Shown piece after piece: positions 1-5,198 of a stretch of DNA of 7,384 bases. The position numbers and the translations under genes were made by a program. Location: the NCBI GenBank assembly GCA_003136515.1, contig PLEU01000093.1, positions 167 to 7,550 on the forward strand, written 5' to 3'. The notes under the pieces were generated by a model. That model was not told the DNA's origin and ran no database searches. It saw nothing but the letters and a program-made list of their open reading frames with translations. Position 1 is the first letter of the stretch; each line of letters starts with the position of its first letter. Origin of the DNA: Spartobacteria bacterium (lineage in GTDB: Bacteria; Verrucomicrobiota; Verrucomicrobiae; Chthoniobacterales; UBA6821).

Positions 1-245
1 TCAGTTGCGGAAGACTTCTGGCAAGGGACCGCGGATATTACAGGGATTACTTTTCCAGCTTGAAACTGATCGAACCTTCCGGAGCCTAGATTGCTCCACT
101 AGAGGGGTTGGGGCGCGTCACGGCAGACTCCCCACACCCATTTAAGGTCGAAGCTGGGTAGATCTTTTCGTCTTGGAAGCGGCAATAGGCCGCGACTGAG
201 TCCCTCGTGTTGGTATTGGCTCCCATGCAGGCCTACTAGGTAGGT
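1..245. other. Left-edge stretch with no defensible gene
   Basis: Two plus-strand frames are open from the left edge. One ends at a TGA at 61-63, the other at a TAG at 87-89. Both give peptides of plausible composition, so one may be the C-terminus of a gene entering from the left, but nothing here decides between them. A 46-codon minus-strand frame (226-86) has no recognisable content. Two short GC-containing dyads are visible: GCGGC/GCCGC at 179-193 and ACCCA/TGGGT at 136-159. Neither is followed by a T-run. I looked for tmRNA, SRP RNA, RNase P and tRNA signatures and did not find them. Confidence 0.4.
232..244 (-). terminator. Short hairpin just after the 246-572 gene (weak terminator candidate)
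   Basis: Read on the minus strand, a perfect 5-bp stem CCTAC / GTAGG with a 3-nt loop starts one base after the TAA stop of the acidic hypothetical gene. The position suits a transcript end. There is no U-tract after it and the stem is short, so an ordinary intrinsic terminator is not proven and it may be chance. Confidence 0.2.
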
Positions 246-572
246 TTACTCCTCGTCATCCTCCATCGCATCGTCACCAAGATCCTCCACCATGGAGTGA
301 AGCTGAATGTCGAACCACTCACGGAACAAGGCTAGGGTACGAGGCTTCGGCCAGCGGGACTCTTGAGTATCCCAGGAGGAAAGCTCCCTCTCGAAAACCT
401 CTTCATAGACCCGTTTGAGAATCCTCTCCGCCTCCTTTTCATCATCGAATTCAGGAACGAGATAGGCCGTTTCATCTCCCAGTTCTGGAACAAGGCCTGA
501 ATCATCTAGACTCACAGCCCAATCGAGGAATGGCTGCTTGAAGCGGACAATGATGAGGGATCGGTTGAGCAT
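246..572 (-). CDS. Conserved acidic hypothetical protein, 108 aa
   Basis: This is a soluble cytoplasmic protein with no signal peptide or membrane segment. It is strongly acidic, with a C-terminal tail of mostly D and E (residues 97-108). Visible blocks are IIVRFKQPFLDW (7-18), TAYLVPEFDD (35-44), a helix-like stretch with VYEEVFERELSSW (55-67), WPKPRTLALFREWFD (74-88) and LHSMVEDL (91-98). From memory, this block pattern belongs to an uncharacterised family of about 100 residues found in Proteobacteria and PVC genomes. The length fits and the gene looks intact. No function is known to me. The ATG at 572 is preceded by a pyrimidine-rich stretch without a Shine-Dalgarno. The gene stands alone, divergent from the exported-protein row, with 93 bp between the two starts that must hold both promoters. 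Confidence 0.85.
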   Translation of the reverse strand: MLNRSLIIVRFKQPFLDWAVSLDDSGLVPELGDETAYLVPEFDDEKEAERILKRVYEEVFERELSSWDTQESRWPKPRTLALFREWFDIQLHSMVEDLGDDAMEDDEE

Positions 573-623
573 GGCGGGATATACGGCAGTTTTACTGAGC
601 TATGAGATCTTTTTTCAAAGGAT

Positions 624-653
624 TTCTGCTCTGACGTCGTCTTTATCGATGAA
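624..653 (+). repeat. Leader repeat, copy A
   Basis: This 30-bp element lies 12 nt before the start at 666. It matches copy B (1049-1078) without gaps at 24 of 30 positions. Two blocks are perfectly shared: TTCTGCTC at 624-631 and CGTCTTTATC at 638-647. Between them the copies share only AC, and after them A-GAA. It lies in non-coding leader DNA at the same relative place as copy B. It may be a common regulatory element or the trace of a duplication. Confidence 0.6.
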
Positions 654-665
654 ACCTTCCGCCCT

Positions 666-1037
666 ATGAAAAATCTTAACTACATTTTATTCGTTATCGT
701 CTTCGTTAGGTTGGCCGTCGTGCCAATCCACGCCGACACAGCTAGCGACCGAGACTTCACGGCTCGGATTGTCGCGATTTTTGGTGATTGCCAGAAGGTT
801 AAGCCAGGAATGACACGTGCAGAGCTTTACAAGTTGAGCTTGTTTGATGAAGACAGCGGTCCGCTTTCCGATCCGAATGACAAGTCGTTCAAGCAGCACG
901 CAAAGTTTGAATATAAAGCCTGTAGCCTCATCAAGATTGATATTGATTTTAGACCTTCCGACTTAAAAGAGGCACTACCGACAGACAGTATCGCCAAAGT
1001 TTCCATGCCATTCATAGATGCAAGACCCCGCAGATGA
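666..1037 (+). CDS. Small exported protein of unknown function, 123 aa
   Basis: The N-terminus is a signal peptide: MKN, then a hydrophobic core (residues 6-20), with likely cleavage after IHA at residue 23. The mature part is about 100 residues. It contains VKPGMTRAELYKL (45-57), a phrase recurring in small envelope proteins, notably those with BamE/SmpA-like 'pGmtraev' turns. It then has two cysteines (42 and 86) that could form a disulfide, a strand-rich LIKIDIDF (88-95) and IAKVSMPFID (109-118). From memory this resembles uncharacterised secreted proteins of Acidobacteria and Verrucomicrobia with the order GDCxxVxPGMTR ... CxxIKVDVEF ... ISKxxxPY. I infer a periplasmic location. The role is unknown. 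ATG 666 gives a clean signal peptide. There is no Shine-Dalgarno, and the preceding bases are CCTTCCGCCCT. First gene of a four-gene plus-strand row. Confidence 0.8.
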   Translation: MKNLNYILFVIVFVRLAVVPIHADTASDRDFTARIVAIFGDCQKVKPGMTRAELYKLSLFDEDSGPLSDPNDKSFKQHAKFEYKACSLIKIDIDFRPSDLKEALPTDSIAKVSMPFIDARPRR

Positions 1038-1048
1038 CCTTGAGACCA

Positions 1049-1078
1049 TTCTGCTCAAACACCGTCTTTATCTACGAA
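1049..1078 (+). repeat. Leader repeat, copy B
   Basis: This is the second copy of the 30-bp element of 624-653, in the 65-nt gap between the first two exported-protein genes and 24 nt before the ATG at 1103. Its position supports 1103 as the true start of that gene: the longer reading from 1034 would place the repeat inside coding sequence. Confidence 0.6.
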
Positions 1079-1102
1079 CACTCAACCACAAGAAACCAAT
1101 CT

Positions 1103-1441
1103 ATGAAAAACTCCCTCAGCATTCTACTTGCCATCGGCGTCCTGACTCTGGCTCCTTCCTCTTCCTCAGCGCAGAATCTTCCCAAAGCAGCCCAGTACAA
1201 ACCAAACTCGGGTTATGTTACTGATTCCAAAGCCGCAGAGGATATTGGGAGGTCTCTCCTGAGTGTGACACTTGCTCCAAGCGACGAACTCGAACGCACA
1301 ATAATTCATAATGCCACTTTAAAAGATGGTGTTTGGACTGTGCAGTTCTCTGGACCGAAAACTATGCCAGCACTACCTATCTTGATTCGGATTCGTCAGA
1401 GTAGCGGTGCAATCATCAGGTATGAAGATCCAGCTGCCTAA
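1103..1441 (+). CDS. Exported NTF2-fold immunity-like protein, 112 aa
   Basis: The signal peptide is MKNSLSILLAIGVLTLAP followed by a serine-rich stretch, with likely cleavage after SSA at residue 23. The mature part carries the pattern of the NTF2-fold immunity family (Pfam Imm-NTF2-2 type): YKPNSGYVTDSKAAEDIG (32-49), an intervening segment with ELERTI, then ATLKDGVWTVQFSG (71-84) and a closing LIRIRQSSGAIIRYED (94-109). That matches the family order 'sGyVpdeetAikia ... a.l.dgvWvV.G ... v.i.k.tGkIl'. Characterised or proposed members protect against polymorphic toxins, but many copies are orphans and a periplasmic role here is inference. No toxin gene is visible nearby. An in-frame ATG at 1034 would add 23 residues ahead of the signal peptide and overlap the previous gene by 4 nt. 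I prefer 1103 because the signal peptide then starts normally. No clear Shine-Dalgarno. Confidence 0.75.
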   Translation: MKNSLSILLAIGVLTLAPSSSSAQNLPKAAQYKPNSGYVTDSKAAEDIGRSLLSVTLAPSDELERTIIHNATLKDGVWTVQFSGPKTMPALPILIRIRQSSGAIIRYEDPAA

Positions 1442-1463
1442 GAAGTCGCCGGAGTCACACTTT

Positions 1464-2408
1464 ATGAAAACACCACAGGTTATTTTGCTTCTTCTGGCAT
1501 CTACAGCACTTTTATTTGTGGCATCACTTGGATCTTGTTTTGGGCAGACAGATACCAACCTTCTTGCATCAGGTGATTGGTCAAAGCCAGTCCAAGACGA
1601 TCAAGGATACACGCTTCGCGGGCGTTTGCTGGTATACGACGAGCACAATGCCCCGAATCACGCCAGAATCTATTTGGAATTACAGCATGTCTTTAAGGGT
1701 CCTGGCTGGTGGGACAACCCGATCGAAATCTATTACGACAGAGAGCGCGGTGATGTTTTGCACTTTGAGATGAGGGATGGACTCAACCAGCCCATTCCAA
1801 TGTATCCAGTCAGTATAGCAGGGCCTGTGCCTTCTCCCTATTTGATTACACTGCCTTGCGATTCGACCATACGATTAAGGGCCGATTGGGAGAATATGGG
1901 GCCTCCTTCTCAACCTGACGGTTTTGAAATATTTGTTGTCGGAGGGTGCTGGCTAATCCCTCCAGATGCGACCAATGAATTTTACTTGTCCGCCTCGTTC
2001 ACTCCACCGAAAGAACTTCCGAGTGGCCTCAACGGTATCAAGTATCACATTTGGCAAGGAACCCTGAATTTACCCAAGGTTCAGATTCCAGTTCAGAAGC
2101 CAATTGCTTGTTCGACTGACACAAAAAGCACCGGTGATAACTTTTATCGGACGATCGTCGACACAAACACTGGGACGTATGCTGTCGTAGATTCACGTAA
2201 AGAGGTAGTCACGTTATGTGACAAATCCAACAATGCGATTTGGACTACAAATGTTATTGCTGGATTGCCACCCGACACAGGAACTATGGGTGAGTGGAAG
2301 ATTCATGGTTTGGAAGTTTCCAAAGGCCAACTTTTTGTCGGGGTTGGTAGAGGAAATGCGGTTATCGATATTAGAAGCGGTGTATTAAATGGCTACGCCG
2401 GTAATTAG
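1464..2408 (+). CDS. Exported protein of unknown function with C-terminal propeller-like segment, 314 aa
   Basis: The signal peptide covers residues 1 to about 27, with a long hydrophobic core at 6-22. LGSC (22-25) is a poor lipobox, so lipidation at C25 is possible but not assured. The first part (about 34-210) runs LASGDWSKPVQDDQGYTLRG ... ARIYLELQHV ... LHFEMRD ... LPCDSTIRLRA ... FYLSASFTPP ... WQGTLNLPKVQIP, a beta-rich layout. From memory it resembles uncharacterised Planctomycete and Verrucomicrobial secreted proteins. The last 100 residues differ: YAVVDSRKEVVTLCDKSNNAIWTTNV (239-264) and GLEVSKGQLFVGVGRGNAVIDIRSG (282-306) read like two blades of a PQQ or WD-type propeller, too few for a full one. 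ATG 1464 follows a GGAG with 9-nt spacing, the best ribosome site in the row. A GTG at 1407 and an ATG at 1422 are in frame but overlap the previous gene and spoil the signal peptide. Confidence 0.75.
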   Translation: MKTPQVILLLLASTALLFVASLGSCFGQTDTNLLASGDWSKPVQDDQGYTLRGRLLVYDEHNAPNHARIYLELQHVFKGPGWWDNPIEIYYDRERGDVLHFEMRDGLNQPIPMYPVSIAGPVPSPYLITLPCDSTIRLRADWENMGPPSQPDGFEIFVVGGCWLIPPDATNEFYLSASFTPPKELPSGLNGIKYHIWQGTLNLPKVQIPVQKPIACSTDTKSTGDNFYRTIVDTNTGTYAVVDSRKEVVTLCDKSNNAIWTTNVIAGLPPDTGTMGEWKIHGLEVSKGQLFVGVGRGNAVIDIRSGVLNGYAGN

Positions 2409-2433
2409 CCCAGCCACCAAGCAAATCGACCAG

Positions 2434-2760
2434 ATGAAGACCACCCCAAGTATTCTACTAGCTATAGCCCTTTTTACCATTTCGGCTTTTGCCGATGATG
2501 GAACATTTCCCAAAATAGGAAGTTACTATAGACTCACTTTTCCGCCACCACTTGGACAGGATCTGAGTGCATATAAAGTAGTAGCTCATGGCTCAGCGGA
2601 ATGGTTCCTTGTTGAACGGGATGAACTTAAAGGCTCACCGTTTCCTAATTCTGTAGAGCCAGTAACCATGGTTCCAAAACATGTAATCGAGCGGGAATGG
2701 CTGAATTTTAATCAGGTTCTATCAGCTTCAAGCTTGAGGTATTCTTCACCGCGTCAGTGA
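2434..2760 (+). CDS. Small exported protein of unknown function, 108 aa
   Basis: The signal peptide is MKTTPSILLAIALFTISAFA with a textbook AFA cleavage site after residue 20. The mature protein is about 88 residues: DDGTFPKIGSYYRLTF, then AYKVVAHGSAEWFLVERDE (46-64), a strand pair of the 'function ... W-hydrophobic-V' kind common in small secreted Verrucomicrobial proteins, and a C-terminus EREWLNFNQVLSAS. I do not recognise a named family. The start at 2434 lies 25 nt after the previous stop. An earlier in-frame ATG at 2389 would overlap the previous gene by 20 nt and put 15 residues before the signal peptide, so I reject it. There is no Shine-Dalgarno (the preceding bases are CGACCAG). Leader and signal-peptide DNA resemble those of the gene at 1103. 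Last gene of the plus-strand row. Confidence 0.7.
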   Translation: MKTTPSILLAIALFTISAFADDGTFPKIGSYYRLTFPPPLGQDLSAYKVVAHGSAEWFLVERDELKGSPFPNSVEPVTMVPKHVIEREWLNFNQVLSASSLRYSSPRQ

Positions 2761-2910
2761 TCTCACCTGCGAGAGAGGTAGAGCAGCGGCTTGCGCCACC
2801 AAATAGGCCAATTTTGAATTTCTACATGTTCTCATCCCCAATCAGAATTTAGGATTTTTCTACACTAAGATCGGCCATCTCCGGTTGGCACCCTGGAACT
2901 AATTATTACT
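2761..2910. other. Convergent intergenic gap with no clear terminator
   Basis: This 150-bp gap separates the end of the plus-strand row from the end of the minus-strand propeller-like gene. A bidirectional terminator would be expected. I find only minor dyads (ACCT/AGGT near 2765 and GCCA/TGGC near 2870-2890), none followed by a T-run on either strand. It is AT-rich in the middle. Termination may be Rho-dependent. Confidence 0.4.
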
Positions 2911-4437
2911 TCACTTTCCTTCTGATTTTGAAAGGTCAATAACAGCTTCTGAGAGCTGAACTTTCCGATCGCTAGTTGAGTAGAGATAGTTTCCCATAAA
3001 AATGCGCCCTGTATTGTTGACCCAAACGAAGTCAGGCAGGTTTCCGTTATTGAAAAGATTAGTGAGATATCGCTTTCCTGAAGAGTTTACCAGCATGGCA
3101 CGCCGCCATCTTACTGGATGCAGTTGATGCTCATCTCCAATGAATACCTCCTGACGTACATCGGAACGGTTATGCTCAAAAACGCAAAGTATTAGTGGAG
3201 ATTCCCCGATACCACCAAAACCGTCGATGAGGCTTATTGTCATCTTGTCGACAATGTAGGACTTTCCTCTGAACGCCTCATCCAAAGGAGGAACACGTGT
3301 GACTCCATCTAGGAGGTTTCGTTCTGCCTTGGTACTGTAATCTCGATAGAATGCTTCTGGGTATTGGGGGGAGCCATCCGCTTCTTTCGTGAATATACAG
3401 TTTCCGCCATTCAGCATCGCAAGGTCTTTCACGCCTGTCCCCACAAGTTCAGGCTTTTGATCTTTTTGAAGGTGGAGAATCCAAAATTGAATAGTTTCTG
3501 CTGGGGTTACTCCAAGATGTATAAGTTGAAATCCAGCAAAGCCATCCCGTTCTTTTGCAATAAACAAATGTTGCTGTGCGGGAAAATCATTGGGCATCGG
3601 GAAGGCCGAACCGTTTACAGATAATCCAGCAAAATAGCCGTCGATTGGCCTCGGGGAGTCCCATAGCACAAGAGGTTTAACTGTCTGTGTGTCATTCCAA
3701 CGAAAGGGGATAAAGTACTTCTTATCCAGCATCGGATAGTTGGGAATGAGCGTCCCCGTTTTGAGATCAAGGGAGGTCCTATCATTCCCGAGAGCGAATT
3801 TCTGATCAGAGGAGAAGCTGATCAAATCCCAGCCAATGGGGAGTTGAATGACTTTAGCGGATTTTAAATTGAGCCAGAAGTAAATCGGGCGGTTACCATC
3901 GCGTGGCCAAGTCGCTTTATCGCCCCCTGCGACCATGAGTAATGCCCAATAGCCACTCGGCGAAATCACATAAGATTGGATTTCAGGTGTATGGCTTCCC
4001 GGCAATTGCAGACCTGGAATGGAGAATGGGACGATCAGTCCACTCTGAGTATTAATTGCAAAGGGTGCGGTTACATCCGAGTGCATAAATAGCCAAATCG
4101 AATTTGATGCCCCTGCACTTGTCTGGATGTGACTATTTACAAGTGCTGATTCTGAAAGAATTTTAGTAGGTGTGGGATGACCTGATCCAGGTAGGGAAAA
4201 CAAGGCGTCTCCTTTCCGAAGAAAGATGATGTCTCGATCTTTGCATAGATAGGCGTCATCCCAGACTCCAAGCTCCACCTTCTTTTCCGTTGGGTATACT
4301 TTAGGGGCTCCTTTGTCCATGGTCTCATTTGGAGTCGAGGAGGATACGACTCCCTTTGCCGTTTGATTAGCTGGCAATACTAGAAGGCAGTAAAGAAGCC
4401 ACGGAACTGCTAGTCTGCTTTTCCAGTCGGATTTCAT
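2911..4437 (-). CDS. Exported beta-propeller-like protein of unknown function, 508 aa
   Basis: The N-terminus KSDWKSRLAVPWLLYCLLVLP is a signal peptide or anchor (hydrophobic 9-22), followed by a polar S/T-rich linker to about residue 45. The rest is beta-rich with propeller-blade phrasing: CKDRDIIFLRKGDALFSLPG (65-84), SIWLFMHSDVTAPFAINTQSG (113-133), YVISPSGYWALLMVAGG (156-172), WDLISFSSDQKFALGNDRTS (203-222) and LDLKTGTLIP (223-232). A later VWVNNTGRIFMGNYLY sits near the C-terminus. The form 'hydrophobic - S-P/S-S-G/D - hydrophobic ... LdLktG' is typical of WD40/TolB-like blades, but no exact family is recognised and no catalytic motif is visible. It starts 21 nt after the rhodanese-like stop, so the two are probably cotranscribed. 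No Shine-Dalgarno: a CCCCCT lies 13 nt before the ATG. Intact, with no internal break seen. Confidence 0.8.
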   Translation of the reverse strand: MKSDWKSRLAVPWLLYCLLVLPANQTAKGVVSSSTPNETMDKGAPKVYPTEKKVELGVWDDAYLCKDRDIIFLRKGDALFSLPGSGHPTPTKILSESALVNSHIQTSAGASNSIWLFMHSDVTAPFAINTQSGLIVPFSIPGLQLPGSHTPEIQSYVISPSGYWALLMVAGGDKATWPRDGNRPIYFWLNLKSAKVIQLPIGWDLISFSSDQKFALGNDRTSLDLKTGTLIPNYPMLDKKYFIPFRWNDTQTVKPLVLWDSPRPIDGYFAGLSVNGSAFPMPNDFPAQQHLFIAKERDGFAGFQLIHLGVTPAETIQFWILHLQKDQKPELVGTGVKDLAMLNGGNCIFTKEADGSPQYPEAFYRDYSTKAERNLLDGVTRVPPLDEAFRGKSYIVDKMTISLIDGFGGIGESPLILCVFEHNRSDVRQEVFIGDEHQLHPVRWRRAMLVNSSGKRYLTNLFNNGNLPDFVWVNNTGRIFMGNYLYSTSDRKVQLSEAVIDLSKSEGK

Positions 4438-4458
4438 ATTAGATGGATATAGGGGGAA

Positions 4459-5085
4459 TCAGCGGATGGTGATCGCGGGAGGTGGTGGAGTCTGAGTTAC
4501 AACGCTCCCTTCAAAAGTGATCCTTGGATCCTTGACATTCACAAGTTCATCCAGTTCATAAACGTTGCCATAGCCGTATCCATACAAATTGATATAGGTG
4601 GGTATGTTCAATGCCAGCGTGATCGGCTTAGCTTGGACGGCGAATTGAGATGCCGTCGATCCGTCTGAATTTGGAGGCGGTCGGAAGAGGGCTTTGGTGG
4701 CAAAATCCGTCTGGTTGCCCTCAAAATTGTTATTGCAGTAGATCAAGATCTTGGTCTTTGAATCCGGAATTAGCTTTCTCAGATTGGCTTGAGTAAAATC
4801 GGTAAAGGCTAAGTGTTTTGCCCCTTTAAGGTGGATGCGGTCGAAGCGAAAGTCTGAACGAGAATCAAAAATGATTACGCCTTCCTCTTTGCTCATCTTG
4901 AGGAATGTATTGAGGTCGATGAGGCGGCTGGCTCGTTGAGTCTCAACTTCTGCAACAAGCCTCTTGAAGTCATCGAAGCTAACTTTGGCCTTTGGGTAAT
5001 TGGTGTTCTGAGCCAATCCTGCGCTGGCTAACAGTGTCATGAACGATACCGCTACTATTCCCGTTATCTTGTACATTTTGTTCAT
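4459..5085 (-). CDS. Exported rhodanese-like protein, 208 aa
   Basis: A signal peptide (hydrophobic 7-22, likely cleavage after GLA/Q near residue 25) sends a rhodanese-fold domain to the periplasm or surface. Rhodanese hallmarks are visible in order: a helix ending IDLNTFLKMSKEEG (56-69), the strand and acidic turn VIIFDSRSDFRFDRIHLKGAKHLAF (70-94, matching the D-x-R ... HI-GA-n motif), and ILIYCNNNFEGN (113-124) with the catalytic-position cysteine C117. The loop after the cysteine is NNNFEGN, longer than and unlike the CxxGxR loop of true thiosulfate sulfurtransferases, so the reaction is unknown. INLYGYGYGNVYELDELV (165-182) is the usual C-terminal 'G-y-xxVyeL' strand-helix. A 113-bp gap separates it from the M56 gene and 21 bp from the next gene. 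There is no Shine-Dalgarno, and a CCCCCT lies 6 nt before the ATG. Confidence 0.85.
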   Translation of the reverse strand: MNKMYKITGIVAVSFMTLLASAGLAQNTNYPKAKVSFDDFKRLVAEVETQRASRLIDLNTFLKMSKEEGVIIFDSRSDFRFDRIHLKGAKHLAFTDFTQANLRKLIPDSKTKILIYCNNNFEGNQTDFATKALFRPPPNSDGSTASQFAVQAKPITLALNIPTYINLYGYGYGNVYELDELVNVKDPRITFEGSVVTQTPPPPAITIR

Positions 5086-5198
5086 ATTATCAGGGGGTTA
5101 TAATGTGTCCTAGAGTCTGGGGTTGAGTTACATGAATCGAGCAGTGGAGATCCATTTCGGTATACCAAGTGTCAGATGAGTTGAATTGATAGGCATGG
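5086..5198 (-). promoter_or_regulatory. Gap between the sensor gene and the rhodanese-like gene, possible internal promoter
   Basis: The 113-bp gap is long for a tight operon. On the minus strand it contains a perfect 8-bp palindrome GGTATACC (5159-5166). It also has a TATAAC that could serve as a -10 shortly before the rhodanese-like start, and a TGTAA (minus strand) resembling one half of the candidate repressor site upstream of the BlaI gene. No convincing -35 at proper spacing and no terminator were found, so readthrough from the BlaI promoter is equally possible. Confidence 0.25.

Noticed and set aside
1..89. C-terminal end of an upstream plus-strand gene
   Set aside because: Two frames are open from the left edge (stops at 61-63 and 87-89) and both look plausible. 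Without the upstream DNA neither can be chosen, so no CDS is called.
86..226. 46-codon minus-strand reading frame starting ANTN-like, briefly considered as a tmRNA tag or small gene
   Set aside because: No tRNA-like half, no acceptor stem and no alanine-rich tag end. A TTCGATC further along has no pairing arms. Composition is unremarkable.
1034..1102. Upstream start giving the NTF2-fold protein 23 extra residues
   Set aside because: It overlaps the previous stop and buries the signal peptide. The segment matches the non-coding leader repeat of the gene before it, so it is more likely leader.
1407..1463. GTG start for the 314-aa protein
   Set aside because: It lies inside the preceding gene and adds a charged, proline-containing extension before a normal signal peptide. 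ATG 1464 has a GGAG at good spacing.
2819..2864. TTTCTACA twice in the convergent gap
   Set aside because: An 8-bp repeat in AT-rich DNA is expected by chance and has no further structure.
5159..5166. GGTATACC palindrome as a second repressor operator
   Set aside because: It is only 8 bp and does not resemble the 38-bp dyad upstream of the repressor gene. Kept only as a note on the gap.
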